Of a stretch of DNA of 35,769 nt, positions 21,267-30,371 are shown one piece after another. Origin of the DNA: Rubrivivax sp. (lineage in GTDB: Bacteria; Pseudomonadota; Gammaproteobacteria; Burkholderiales; Burkholderiaceae_C); assembly GCA_016790435.1 (NCBI GenBank), contig JAEUPE010000094.1:1-35769 (forward strand), written 5' to 3'. Numbering within the stretch: position 1 is the first letter of the stretch; each line of letters begins with the position of its first letter. The notes below the pieces were generated by a model. The model was not told where the DNA came from. It made no database searches and saw only the letters and a program-made list of their open reading frames with translations. A program made the translations under genes and the position numbers.

Positions 21267-23273
21267 ATGCGTTCCTGCCATCGACCGAAGACCGCCGCTC
21301 CGCGACGCCTCGCCGCCACGGCCTTGCTGATCGGCCTGCTCTCCGCCTGCGGCGGGGGCGACGGCGAGGCGCCGCCCAAAGGCGGCGAGGGCTCGCCGGC
21401 GCTCAAGGTGAGCGCGCCCGGCGACCTCACCACTTACGTGCAGCGCGTGCTGCGTGAACGCGCCGCGCAGCGGCAGGCAGGCCAGGTCCCGTCCGACACC
21501 ACCGCCACCGTGGCGCCGCTGCCCGCAGGCGCCGCCGCGCCGAGCACCAGCCCGGTGTTCTCACGGTCGTTGACGCAAGAGCGGGAGGTCGACGAGCCGG
21601 ACCTGCTGAAGACCGACGGCACGCATCTCTACAGCCTGGACCTGCAGGACAGCGCAAAGCCGCTGCTGCGCAGCACGCGCCGCCTTGCCTCGGGGGCGCT
21701 GGAGGAGAGGGCCGTCGTGCCTCTGACGCTCGGCAGTGCCACCGCGCTCTCGCCGCGCGGCCTCGTCATGGGGACCGACGGGCAATCCCTCACCGTGGCG
21801 AGCGAGGGCTGGGCCGGCATCGTCGGCGATCCCTGCGTCGACGTCTGCCCGCCGACCCTCCTCCTGCCAGGCCCCGTGTGGGTGCGCAACCTCGTGACGG
21901 TCGAGCGCTTCAACGTCGCCGAACCGGCGCAGCCCGCGGCCACCGCGCACATCGAGTTCGACGGGCGGCTCGTCGATGCGCGCCGTGTCGGCGACCACCT
22001 CGTGCTGGTGAGCGAGTACCAGCCCTTGCTGGCGGCCGACCAGCTGCCGTCGAATGCCTCGCCCACCGATCGCGAGGCCGCCATCGTGGCGACGCGCGGC
22101 GCCGACGTGCTGCCACGCCAGCGCCTCGCCTCCGGCGACACGCGCCCGCTGCTCGGCGAGACGGACTGCTGGGTGCAGCCTGCGAACGCCTCGCTCGCGC
22201 TTTCCGTGACGACGATCACCGTCGTCGACCTGCGCGCGCCCGGGCTGGCGCCTGCCAGCCGCTGCTTCATCGGCGGCACCGAGGCCTTGTACATGACGCC
22301 GCAGTCGCTGTACCTCGCAAGCACACGCTGGCTCTACACGACCACGGGCGGTGTCTGGCGCTACCCCTCGACCATGCGCACGGACATCCACAAGTTCGGC
22401 TTCGACACCGGACGCCTGAGCTACCGCGCGAGCGGTGAGGTCGAGGGCCACCTGGGCTGGGATGCGCAGCGCAAGTCCTACCGCCTCGGCGAGCACGAAG
22501 GCCTGCTGCGCGTGCTCAGCTTCACCGGCAATGTCGGCTGGCTCAACGCCACTGACGCCACCACGACGGCGCCGTCACCGGCCACGCTCACCGTGCTGCG
22601 CGAGGGCCTGGGCACGCAGGGCGGCACGCTCGAAGCGGTGGCGACCCTGCCCAATGCGCGGCGCCCGCAGCCGCTCGGCAAGCCAGGCGAACAGGTGCAC
22701 GGCGTGCGCTTCGCCGGCGCGCGCGGGTATGTGGTCACCTTCCGCCAGGTCGACCCGCTGTACGTGCTCGACCTCGCCGACGCCTCCGACCCGCGCATCG
22801 CCGGCGCGCTCGAGGCGCCGGGCTTCTCGGACCATCTGGTGCCGCTGTCGGAAACGCTGCTGCTCGGCGTCGGCAAGGAGGCCGACACGACCGGGCGCGC
22901 CGCCGGTGTCAAGGTCTCGCTCTTCGACGTCGCCGATGCCGCGCGTCCGCGCGAGCTGGCGAGCCAGGTCTTCGGCAATGCCGGCAGCCAGAGCGGGCTC
23001 GACGCCTCACGCCAGGGCCTGGCCATGCTGCCGGTGGGCAACACGATGCGGCTGTCGATGCCGCTCTACCTGCTCGATGCCGGATTCACGAATCCGCGCG
23101 ACCGGCTGCAGCGGCTGGAGGTGGACCTCGCGGCCGGCACGCTCAGCGCCAAGGCACCCATCGTGCCTCCTGCGGGCGGGACCGCGGGCTCGCTGGCGCT
23201 GCAACGCAGCGTGCTGCTCGGCGACAACGTCTACTGGCTGACCGGAGGCCACCTCACCGGTCAGGCCTGGTAG
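21267..23273 (+). CDS. beta-propeller domain lipoprotein
   Basis: A 668-residue exported lipoprotein. The signal is RRLAATALLIGLLSAC with lipobox LSAC (C28), followed by a Gly-rich linker. The segment SLTQEREVDEPDLLKTDGTHLYSL is the entry motif of the 'secreted beta-propeller' family (COG4880, PF09826), which is distantly related to WD40 propellers. Later blades are visible as HLVLVSEYQPL, ARGYVVTFRQVDPLYVLDLAD and FSDHLVPLSETLLLGVGKE, with further repeats. The family's function is unknown; some members have been proposed to be protease-like or substrate-binding. The start is fixed by GAGGAG six bases before ATG 21267. It is the only gene here with a near-consensus promoter and operator. Confidence 0.87.
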   Translation: MRSCHRPKTAAPRRLAATALLIGLLSACGGGDGEAPPKGGEGSPALKVSAPGDLTTYVQRVLRERAAQRQAGQVPSDTTATVAPLPAGAAAPSTSPVFSRSLTQEREVDEPDLLKTDGTHLYSLDLQDSAKPLLRSTRRLASGALEERAVVPLTLGSATALSPRGLVMGTDGQSLTVASEGWAGIVGDPCVDVCPPTLLLPGPVWVRNLVTVERFNVAEPAQPAATAHIEFDGRLVDARRVGDHLVLVSEYQPLLAADQLPSNASPTDREAAIVATRGADVLPRQRLASGDTRPLLGETDCWVQPANASLALSVTTITVVDLRAPGLAPASRCFIGGTEALYMTPQSLYLASTRWLYTTTGGVWRYPSTMRTDIHKFGFDTGRLSYRASGEVEGHLGWDAQRKSYRLGEHEGLLRVLSFTGNVGWLNATDATTTAPSPATLTVLREGLGTQGGTLEAVATLPNARRPQPLGKPGEQVHGVRFAGARGYVVTFRQVDPLYVLDLADASDPRIAGALEAPGFSDHLVPLSETLLLGVGKEADTTGRAAGVKVSLFDVADAARPRELASQVFGNAGSQSGLDASRQGLAMLPVGNTMRLSMPLYLLDAGFTNPRDRLQRLEVDLAAGTLSAKAPIVPPAGGTAGSLALQRSVLLGDNVYWLTGGHLTGQAW

Positions 23274-23357
23274 ATCTGGAGCACCGCAGCGCCGCGGTCG
23301 AGGGGCGCAGGGTCACGCCATGCGGCCGCATCCAGTCGCGCGTGAATGCGCCAGCGT

Positions 23358-23771
23358 TCAGCTGCCCGTGCCGGTGCTGCCCGGCTGTGGGTCACGCACG
23401 GGCGGCGTGCCGGCGCCGGGCACGCCGAGCTTGCGCGCCGTCTGGTCCACGGCCGCGCCAGCGCGGCGTGCGCCGCGTTCCACCGCGCTGCTGGCGCGAC
23501 GCACGCCGCTGGCCGCGGCTTCCTGGGCGCGCGTGGCGCCTCGGGTGGTGGCGGACGCGGCGCGCTGCACGCCGCTGGCGGCCGCCGAGGCGGCCCGTTG
23601 CACGCCACCCGCCGCCGAAGCGCCGGCGCGCCGCGCGCCCTGGGCCGCCCTCTGGCCGGCGTGCTCAACGGCGTTGCCCGTCGTGCTCCCAGTGCTGCCG
23701 GAGGCCGATTGCCCCTGTGCAGCGGTCGCGCAGAGCATCAGCGTGACGGCCAGGAGACTCAGATGCTTCAT
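23358..23771 (-). CDS. exported Ala-rich protein made of 11-residue repeats
   Basis: A 137-residue protein with signal peptide MKHLSLLAVTLMLCATAAQG. Residues 34-110 are seven tandem 11-residue units of the form G-[AV]-x-R-A-x-x-A-x-x-x (for example GARRAGASAAG, GVQRAASAAAS, GVQRAASATTR, GVRRASSAVER). This spacing predicts a long amphipathic helix with an 11/3 (hendecad) period, as in apolipoprotein-like and LEA-like proteins. A Gly/Pro/Thr tail ends the protein. The ATG overlaps the deoA stop by four bases (ATGA), so it is translationally coupled to thymidine phosphorylase. Function unknown; surface, lipid or nucleic acid binding by the Arg-rich face is conceivable. Confidence 0.65.
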   Translation of the reverse strand: MKHLSLLAVTLMLCATAAQGQSASGSTGSTTGNAVEHAGQRAAQGARRAGASAAGGVQRAASAAASGVQRAASATTRGATRAQEAAASGVRRASSAVERGARRAGAAVDQTARKLGVPGAGTPPVRDPQPGSTGTGS

Positions 23772-25147
23772 GGGCGGGATTGTGGCGCGGAGGTCGCTCG
23801 TTCGGTACCCCGCCCCGGAACGACCTCGTGCACCACCGGCGTCGGCGCCTCTGGTGCTGTCTCGTCGAGCTCGAACGCGCCGGCCACGGCGTCGGCCACG
23901 CTTTCGGCGGCCGAGGCATCGGCCGCGTGCACCCGCGCGAGCGGCTCGCCCGAGGCCAGGCGCTGGCCGGGCACGGCCAGCTGGGTGAGCCCGACGCGCG
24001 GATCGACGGGTTCGCCGCCGTGCCGCCGTCCGCCGCCCAAAGCCACGACCACCAACCCCAGCGCGCGCACGTCCACGCGCCGAACCCACCCGGCACGCGA
24101 CGCCACCACGTCGCGCCGCACCGGCGCCGTGGCCAAGCGCGGTGCGCGCAGCACGTCCGCCGGCCCCCCGAGCGCTGCCACCATGCGCGCAAAGCGCTCC
24201 GCCGCACCGCCACCCGCCAAGGCCGCCTCGGCCCGCTGCCTTGCGCGCTGGAGGTCGGCGGCAACGCCGCCGACGTGCAACGCATGCGCCGCGAGCGTCA
24301 GCGTGAGCTCCAGCAGCCTCGGCTCGCGCGCGTCGCCGGAGAGGAAATCGATGGCCTCCTGCACCTCGAGCGCGTTGCCGGCCGTGAGGCCGAGCACCCG
24401 GTCCATGTCCGTGATCAGCGCCCGCGCCGGCAGGCCGGCACCCGCGGCCACGTCCACGAGGCTGCGTGCCAGCAGGCGTGCCTCGGGCAGGCTGCGCATC
24501 ATCGCGCCGCTGCCCACCTTCACATCGAGCACGAGCCCGTGCAGGCCGGCGGCGAGCTTCTTGCTCAGGATGCTGGCAGTGATGAGCGGCACGCTTTCGA
24601 CCGTCGCCGTCACATCGCGGATGGCGTAGAGCCGACGGTCGGCCGGCGCGACATCGGCCGAGGCGCCGACGATGGCGCAGCCTGCGACGCGCAGAGCGCG
24701 CCTCAGCACGTCGTGCGGCGGCGTGGTCGCGTAGCCTGGCAGGGCCTCGAGCTTGTCGAGCGTGCCGCCGGTGTGGCCGAGGCCGCGCCCGCTCACCATC
24801 GGCACGATGACGCCGGCATCCGCCCCGGCCTCCGCCAGCAGCGGTGCCAGCATCAGGCTCACCTTGTCGCCGACGCCGCCAGTGCTGTGCTTGTCCAATG
24901 CCGGGCCGTCGAAGCCCTCGGCCCTCCAGTCGAGCACGCGCCCCGAACTGGCCATCGCGTGCGTCAGCGCCACGGTCTCGCCGGCATTCATGCCGCGGCA
25001 CAGGACCGCCATCGCCAGTGCCGCCGCCTGCGCGTCGCTCCAGCCGCGCTCGGGCCCCGCCACGAGCCCGCCGACGAACTCGGCGATCTGCGCCGGCGAC
25101 AGCGTGCAGCCGTCGCGCTTGGTGGCAATCACCTGCTGCGGCAGCAT
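23768..25147 (-). CDS. deoA: thymidine phosphorylase
   Basis: A 459-residue cytoplasmic enzyme that splits thymidine or deoxyuridine with phosphate to the base and 2-deoxyribose-1-phosphate. The N-terminal helical domain is followed by the phosphate-binding loop DKHSTGGVGDKVSL (K86 to L98), then SGRGLGHTGGTLDKLEA, SILSKKLAAG and KVGSGAMM, all signatures of the thymidine/pyrimidine-nucleoside phosphorylase family. The C-terminal domain includes the stretch around LGGGRRHGGEPVD. Length is close to E. coli DeoA (440), with an acidic/Pro-rich tail of about 30 extra residues. It follows the 5'-nucleotidase gene by 44 bases and overlaps the next gene's start, so it is part of the salvage operon. 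Confidence 0.95.
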   Translation of the reverse strand: MLPQQVIATKRDGCTLSPAQIAEFVGGLVAGPERGWSDAQAAALAMAVLCRGMNAGETVALTHAMASSGRVLDWRAEGFDGPALDKHSTGGVGDKVSLMLAPLLAEAGADAGVIVPMVSGRGLGHTGGTLDKLEALPGYATTPPHDVLRRALRVAGCAIVGASADVAPADRRLYAIRDVTATVESVPLITASILSKKLAAGLHGLVLDVKVGSGAMMRSLPEARLLARSLVDVAAGAGLPARALITDMDRVLGLTAGNALEVQEAIDFLSGDAREPRLLELTLTLAAHALHVGGVAADLQRARQRAEAALAGGGAAERFARMVAALGGPADVLRAPRLATAPVRRDVVASRAGWVRRVDVRALGLVVVALGGGRRHGGEPVDPRVGLTQLAVPGQRLASGEPLARVHAADASAAESVADAVAGAFELDETAPEAPTPVVHEVVPGRGTERATSAPQSRP

Positions 25148-25191
25148 GGCAGCGCGTATCCCGGCGGATGGTCCCGGCGGCCTACCGGCCC

Positions 25192-26913
25192 TCAATTCAG
25201 GCGGGCGATGCGATCGAGCGCGCCGGGCGCGAGCGACGGGTTGGCCTTGATGTGCGCCTCGAAGGCATCGACGTCCATCATGCCGGTGCGCCGGTCGGTG
25301 CCCTGGCGCAGCATGGTGATGTTGTCGCCACCACCGGCGAGGAAGCTGTTGACCGTGACGCGCACCTTCGCGTCGGCGGCGATGGGCGCGCCGTTCAGCT
25401 TGAGGCTGCCGGCCACGATGCGCTGGCCGGGCGGCCTGCTCGCGTCCCAGCCATAGGAGAAGCCGCGCGAGACGCTGAGCACGCGCCCGGCGGCGGTGGG
25501 CTGGTTCACCCACTGCTGCTCCAGCACCTGCTGCAACTGCGCGCCGGTGAGCGTCATCGTCACGAGGTTGTTGTAGAACGGTTGCACGGCGAAGAGATCC
25601 TCGTAGCGCACCTGCCCGTCGTCGCCCGGCTTGGCGCCGAGGTCGGCACGGATGCCGCCCGGGTTCATCAGCGCCACCTGGGCGCCGAACTCGCGCGCCG
25701 TGGCCGCGAGCTGCGCATCGGCGATCACCTGGCCGAGTGCGCTCTCGCCGCTCGGCGCCCCGCTGCGCGACAGCGGTGCGCCGATGCGGCCGACCACGCG
25801 CTTGGCCAGTGGCGCCACCAGGCGCTCGTAGGTCTCGATGAGGGCGGTCTGCCGCGGGTCCTTGGCGAACGTGGTGCGCACGATCAGGTTGTCGGCGCGC
25901 GCGCTCGTCACGTCGCCGGTTTTCGGGTCGAGCACGAGGTCGATCTCGCTCACCACGGTGCCGTACTTGTCGGCGCTGGTGACGAGGCGCCCGTCGATGC
26001 GGCAGTTGTAGGCGCGGTGCGTGTGGCCGCTCACCACCACGTCCACCGCCCGGTCGAGCTTGCCCACGATGTTGACGATGGGCCCGCTGATGCCCGGGCA
26101 CTCGTTGTAGTCGCCGGTGGCCGCGCCGCCTTCGTGGATGAGCAGCACGATGGCCTCGATGCCCTGCCGGCGCAGCTCGGGTACGAGCGCGTTCACCGTC
26201 TCGGCCTCGTCGCGGAAGCTGAGGCCGCGCACGCCGTCGGGCACGACGATGGTCGGCGTGTCCTTCAGCGTGAGGCCGATGAAGGCCACCGGGATGCCTT
26301 GGAAGCGCTTGACGTGATAGGCCGGGAACAGCGTCTGCCCGCTCGCCGTGACCACCGTGCTGGCGGCAAGGTACCGGAAGCCGGCGCCCTTGAAGGGCTG
26401 CGGGCCCTTGCAGGCCTCGCCGCTGCCGGCACCCGGCGCGTTGCTGCAGCCGCCGCGCTGCATGCGCACCAGCTCGTCGGTGCCCTTGTCGAACTCGTGG
26501 TTGCCCACCGCGCTCGCTTCGAGCCCCATCAGGCTCAGCGACTCGATCGTCGGCTCGTCGCGGAAGAGGGCCGACAGCAGCGGCGTGGCGCCGATCAGGT
26601 CGCCGGCGGCGACGAAGATGTGATTCGGGTTCTTGGCCCGCAGCTGCGCCACGGCCGTGGCCAGGTGCTCGCTGCCGCCGGCGGGCACGATCACCGTCTT
26701 CGTCGGGTCGGCCGGGTCCTTGATGCGGATGCCGCCGGCACTCGGCCTCAGGTTGCCGTGGAAGTCGTTGATGGCGAGTACCTTGACCGAGACCGGTTCG
26801 GTGGCCCGGGGCGGCTCGATCGCGCAACCGGCGAACAGCGCCAGCAGGCTCAGGGCGGCCAGCGGCGCCGCGGTTGCGGCGCGCGCTGCGCGGGTCGGCG
26901 GGGTGCGGAACAT
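25192..26913 (-). CDS. lipoprotein 5'-nucleotidase / metallophosphatase
   Basis: A 573-residue exported enzyme of the UshA/NutA family that removes phosphate from nucleotides (and perhaps UDP-sugars) outside the inner membrane. The signal ends in lipobox FAGC (C30). The two-metal site is seen as D50-x-H52 in INDFHGN, then GDLIGATPLL, VGNHEFDKG (Asn-His pair) and VSGHTHRAY. The C-terminal substrate domain includes FYNNLVTMTLTGAQL, GFSYGWDAS and VNSFLAGGGDN. GGGAGGA eight bases before the ATG is the best ribosome binding site of this block. It lies between deoC and deoA, so its product likely feeds nucleosides to the import and phosphorolysis genes around it. Confidence 0.93.
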   Translation of the reverse strand: MFRTPPTRAARAATAAPLAALSLLALFAGCAIEPPRATEPVSVKVLAINDFHGNLRPSAGGIRIKDPADPTKTVIVPAGGSEHLATAVAQLRAKNPNHIFVAAGDLIGATPLLSALFRDEPTIESLSLMGLEASAVGNHEFDKGTDELVRMQRGGCSNAPGAGSGEACKGPQPFKGAGFRYLAASTVVTASGQTLFPAYHVKRFQGIPVAFIGLTLKDTPTIVVPDGVRGLSFRDEAETVNALVPELRRQGIEAIVLLIHEGGAATGDYNECPGISGPIVNIVGKLDRAVDVVVSGHTHRAYNCRIDGRLVTSADKYGTVVSEIDLVLDPKTGDVTSARADNLIVRTTFAKDPRQTALIETYERLVAPLAKRVVGRIGAPLSRSGAPSGESALGQVIADAQLAATAREFGAQVALMNPGGIRADLGAKPGDDGQVRYEDLFAVQPFYNNLVTMTLTGAQLQQVLEQQWVNQPTAAGRVLSVSRGFSYGWDASRPPGQRIVAGSLKLNGAPIAADAKVRVTVNSFLAGGGDNITMLRQGTDRRTGMMDVDAFEAHIKANPSLAPGALDRIARLN

Positions 26914-26937
26914 GAACGGGGTCCTCCCAGGGGTCTG

Positions 26938-27750
26938 TCAGTAGCTGCTGGTGGATGCGGAACCGGCGGCATCGGCGGAACCCGCGGCCCGGCCGGCCAG
27001 CACGGCCTCGATGTCGTTGAGCAGGCCGCTCGCGCCGATGCGGAAGCGCGCCGGGCCCAACGCGTCGCGCCCGAGCACCTCGGCGACGAGGGCCATGTAC
27101 TCGCCTGCGTCGGCCACGGTGCGGATGCCGCCGGCCGGCTTGAAGCCCACGTGTGACGCGCTGCGCCGGTCGGCGGCAATGGCCTGCAGCAGCAGACGGG
27201 CCGCATGCGGCGTGGCGTTCACCTTGACCTTGCCGGTGCTCGTCTTGAGGAAGTCCGCGCCGGCGCCCAGCGCGATTCGGCAGGCGCGGGCGATGGCATC
27301 GTCGTCGCCCAGTTCCCCGGTCTCGAGAATCACCTTCAGACGCAGCCCCGTGCAGGCACGCCGCACCGCCTTCAGCAGCGCCGGTGCCGCCCCGAGGTCG
27401 CGCCAGGGGAGCACCACGTCGACTTCCTGCGCGCCAGCGGCGACGATCTCGTGCGTGTCATGCACGGCGCGGTCGACGTCACTGCCTCCGTCCGGGAAGT
27501 TGGCCACCGCGGCCACCGCGATGCCAGCTGGCAGTTGGCGCCGAGCCAGCGCCGCGAGGTGCGGCCACACGCACACGGCCGCGACCGCACCCCGGCCGGC
27601 CGGTCCCACGGCGCGCTCGCAAAGCCGTTGCACGTCGGCGGCGGTATCGCCGTCATTGAGGCTCGTCAGGTCGAGGCAGGCCAGGGCCAGCCTCGCCGTC
27701 GCCACCTCGTCCGCGAAAGGAGTGGCCCGCGACATCGATCCAGTGCCCAT
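26938..27750 (-). CDS. deoC: deoxyribose-phosphate aldolase
   Basis: A 270-residue TIM-barrel aldolase that cleaves 2-deoxyribose-5-phosphate to acetaldehyde and glyceraldehyde-3-phosphate. The Schiff-base lysine is K169 in DFLKTSTGKV. The helper K204 is in GFKPAGGIR, and D111 in EVDVVLPW matches the third catalytic residue. N-terminal LDLTSLN (usually LDxTxL) binds substrate. It lies 24 bases from its neighbours on each side, and AAGGGG eight bases before the ATG is a good ribosome binding site. It completes the catabolism of deoxynucleosides, provided a phosphopentomutase, absent here, exists elsewhere. Confidence 0.96.
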   Translation of the reverse strand: MGTGSMSRATPFADEVATARLALACLDLTSLNDGDTAADVQRLCERAVGPAGRGAVAAVCVWPHLAALARRQLPAGIAVAAVANFPDGGSDVDRAVHDTHEIVAAGAQEVDVVLPWRDLGAAPALLKAVRRACTGLRLKVILETGELGDDDAIARACRIALGAGADFLKTSTGKVKVNATPHAARLLLQAIAADRRSASHVGFKPAGGIRTVADAGEYMALVAEVLGRDALGPARFRIGASGLLNDIEAVLAGRAAGSADAAGSASTSSY

Positions 27751-27774
27751 TCTCTTGACCCCTTTCGGCGCCCT

Positions 27775-28617
27775 TCAGGGCACCATGCCGCGCACGACGG
27801 CGGTGAGTTGTGCCACGGCGCGCTGGCTCGCCGCCGCCGCCGAGGCCAGCGTGTGGGCGTGGCTCAGCTTCTCGGCCGAGAGACCGGCGGCCATGTTGGT
27901 GAGCAGCGAGACGGCGAGCACGCGCATGCCGGCGTGCCGGGCGACGATCGTCTCCGGCACCGTGCTCATGCCCACCGCCTGCGCGCCCAGCAGCTGGAAC
28001 ATGCGGATCTCGGCCGGGGTTTCGAACTGTGGGCCCATGAACCACGCATAGACGCCCTCGCCGATCGTGTCGCGACCCTCGCCGAGCCCCGCCACGGCGG
28101 CGCGCGCGGCCTCGCGCAGCGCCGGATCGTAGGCATCGACCATCGAGACGAAGCGGTCGTCGCCCGGCTCGCCGAACAGCGGCGACTGCTGCGCCAGGTT
28201 GATGTGGTCGGAGATCAACATCGTCGAGCCGGGAGGCAGCGCATGCGTGAGGCTGCCCGCCGCGTTGGTTTGCACAAGCACCTGCACGCCGGCGTGGGCG
28301 AGCGCGCGCACCGTGCTCTTCATGCCATCGGCCGAGCCGGTCTCGTAGGCATGCTTGCGACCGGCGAGCACCGCGACCTCGTGGGCGCCGATGCGGCCCA
28401 GCACCACGCGGCCGCTGTGTCCACCCACCCGAAGCACCGGGAAGGCGGGCAGTTCGTCGTAGGGGATGGCGAGCGGGTCCTGCACGGCATCGGCAAACGG
28501 CCCCCAGCCGGAGCCGAGCAGCACCGCGATCGAAGGCCGCCGGCCGGTGGCGAGCAGGCGGGCTGCGCTGGTCTCGATGGCTTGCTTCGCCGCCTGGGCG
28601 TCGGAGGGGGCGGTCAT
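27775..28617 (-). CDS. punA: purine-nucleoside phosphorylase (trimeric type)
   Basis: A 280-residue cytoplasmic enzyme that phosphorolyses inosine, guanosine and deoxy forms. It matches the trimeric PNP family (PunA/XapA/human PNP) rather than hexameric DeoD: LLGSGWGPFADAV, GHSGRVVLG for phosphate, AHAGVQVLVQTNAAGSL, GVYAWFMGPQFETPAEIRM, then QAVGMSTVPETIVARHAG. The Glu in QFETPAE and the Met-rich GMSTVPE loop contact base and ribose. A -10-like TACGAT (plus-strand 28685-28690) lies about 68 bases upstream. It is the first gene of the punA-deoC-nucleotidase-deoA block. Confidence 0.95.
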   Translation of the reverse strand: MTAPSDAQAAKQAIETSAARLLATGRRPSIAVLLGSGWGPFADAVQDPLAIPYDELPAFPVLRVGGHSGRVVLGRIGAHEVAVLAGRKHAYETGSADGMKSTVRALAHAGVQVLVQTNAAGSLTHALPPGSTMLISDHINLAQQSPLFGEPGDDRFVSMVDAYDPALREAARAAVAGLGEGRDTIGEGVYAWFMGPQFETPAEIRMFQLLGAQAVGMSTVPETIVARHAGMRVLAVSLLTNMAAGLSAEKLSHAHTLASAAAASQRAVAQLTAVVRGMVP

Positions 28618-28791
28618 CGTGTGGGGGCGGGCAGTGGGAACGAGCGTGGTCCTGGGGTTGCGAGCAACTCACGTGCCGCCGTGCATCGTAGTGCAGTGAT
28701 CGCGGCAACCGATGGGGCCGGCTGCGGACCAAGCGCGCTCAGGGACCGAGAGGGTGCGCCGAGGAACCCCTCAATGGCCACCGCGGCGCAC

Positions 28792-29304
28792 TCAATCGGC
28801 GCGTGTCCTCGCGCGCACCGGCGCCTTCACGTCCTCGGCGCGTGCCGGGCGCGCCGGCAGCCGCTCGCGCACGACGTTGAGCACGATGGCCGTGGAGGTC
28901 TCGGCGATGAGGCAGAACTTGCTCACCACGGCGTCGAGGTGGGCGACGTCGATGACGGCGATCTCGATCACCCAGCTGTCGTCGCCCGTCACGTTGTAGG
29001 CCGACAGCGCCTCGGGCGTGGACTGGACCGCCTTCACCACGCGCGGGTACTCGGCGCGACCGACACGCATCAAGGCGCGGATGCCGTAACCAAGCGCCTT
29101 CAGGTCGACCATGGCGCGGTAGCCGGTGATGACACCGGCCGCCTCGAGCCGGCGCACGCGCTCGGTCACGGCGGGCTGGCTCAGATGCACACGTCGCCCG
29201 AGCTCGGCCATGGTCAGGCGGGCATCGGCCTGCAGCTCGGCCAGGATGCGCGTGTCGTAGGCGTCGAGTGCCGCGGCAGTGGCGGCGGGTGCGGTGCGGG
29301 CCAT
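28792..29304 (-). CDS. Lrp/AsnC-family transcriptional regulator
   Basis: A 170-residue regulator. The N-terminal winged helix is LDAYDTRILAELQADARLT, then LGRRVHLSQPAVTERVRRLE at about 38-57. The C-terminal ligand-binding (RAM) domain has VTGDDSWVIEIAV. The start at 29304 is supported by GGAG six bases upstream. The tail is Arg/Ala-rich and slightly long. It is divergent from the EamA transporter gene (138 bp apart), a common arrangement in which the regulator controls the transporter in response to an amino acid. It also sits upstream of punA, so a role in the salvage block is possible but unproven. Confidence 0.92.
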   Translation of the reverse strand: MARTAPAATAAALDAYDTRILAELQADARLTMAELGRRVHLSQPAVTERVRRLEAAGVITGYRAMVDLKALGYGIRALMRVGRAEYPRVVKAVQSTPEALSAYNVTGDDSWVIEIAVIDVAHLDAVVSKFCLIAETSTAIVLNVVRERLPARPARAEDVKAPVRARTRAD

Positions 29305-29441
29305 GCAGATCTCCAGGCGCACCCATTCCTTCACATCTGAAGGCGAGAGGCGCGTCGAATCGTCATTCTCGCAAGCGAAGGGGCCATGATGCCTTCAAAC
29401 GTGCATGGATTCCGTGCGCCGGCACGGGCAACATGCTGCGC

Positions 29442-30350
29442 ATGAACTCGCTCGTCCGCAGCGTCGGCGCCGGTCTGCGCCTGCCGGGGCTGCCACCTCT
29501 CGTGCTGGCCTGCCTCGCGGCCACCTGGCTCGTCTGGGGCTCGACTTACCTCGCCATCAAGTTCGCGCTCGTCAGCTTCCCGCCCTTCTTCCAGATGGGC
29601 ACGCGCTTCCTCGTGGCCGGCGCGCTGCTGGCGGCGTGGCTGCGCTGGCGCGGCACACCGTGGCCCGACGCGCGGCAGTGGCGCAACGCCGCCATCGTCG
29701 GCGCGCTGATGCTCGGCGGCGGCATGGGCTTCACCGCGGTGGCCGAGACGACCGTGGCCTCGGGCTTGGTGGTGGCCTTCATCGCCGTGGGGCCGATGGT
29801 CATCGCCACGTTCAACCTGGCCTTCGGCGTCAGGCCGCGCGCCATCGAGGTGGCCGGGATGCTGGTGGGGCTCGTCGGCGTGCTCCTGCTCGTGCGCGGG
29901 GCCGGCTTCTCGGCCTCGCCCGCGGGGCTGGCGGCGCAGCTGGTGGCGACGACCTGCTGGTCGCTCGGCAGCGTGCTGAGCCTGCACCGCACGCCGCTGG
30001 CACCGGGCGCAATGGGCTTCGCCAGCGAGATGCTCGCCGGCGGCGCGCTGCTGATGGCAATGTCGCTCGCGGTGGGCGAGACGCCGCAGTGGCCGCCCAC
30101 GGTGGGCGCTTCGCTCGCCTGGCTGTTCCTCGTCGTCTTCGGCTCGCTCATCGCCTTCAACGCCTACATGGTGCTGCTGGCGCGCGCCAGCGCCGCGGTC
30201 GCGACCAGCTACACCTTCGTCAACCCGGTGATCGCGATGGTGCTCGGCATCACGCTCGGCGGTGAGGCGGTCAGCGGCGGCGAGTGGATGGCCACCGGCG
30301 TCATCCTCGTCGGCGTCGTGCTGCTGATGGCCGGGCGCCGTAAGGCATAG
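29442..30350 (+). CDS. EamA/DMT-family transporter (YedA-like)
   Basis: A 302-residue inner-membrane protein with ten predicted helices in two EamA repeats. The first helix LACLAATWLVWGSTYLAIKF carries the typical 'WGS.y...k' motif. The second repeat ends ATSYTFVNPVIAMVLGITLGGE, the usual 'y..P.......l...e' signature. Such transporters export amino acids or other metabolites. The start may be ATG 29433 or 29442; neither has a clear ribosome binding site. It is divergent from an Lrp/AsnC regulator and converges on cdd with 21 bases between stops. Confidence 0.9.
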   Translation: MNSLVRSVGAGLRLPGLPPLVLACLAATWLVWGSTYLAIKFALVSFPPFFQMGTRFLVAGALLAAWLRWRGTPWPDARQWRNAAIVGALMLGGGMGFTAVAETTVASGLVVAFIAVGPMVIATFNLAFGVRPRAIEVAGMLVGLVGVLLLVRGAGFSASPAGLAAQLVATTCWSLGSVLSLHRTPLAPGAMGFASEMLAGGALLMAMSLAVGETPQWPPTVGASLAWLFLVVFGSLIAFNAYMVLLARASAAVATSYTFVNPVIAMVLGITLGGEAVSGGEWMATGVILVGVVLLMAGRRKA

Positions 30351-30371
30351 GCGTCTGTCGGCGGGCCGGTC

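Noticed and set aside
27205-29340. A 711-codon plus-strand open frame opposite deoC, punA and the Lrp-type gene
   Set aside because: Antisense to three well-supported genes, with no recognisable domain and shadow-type composition.
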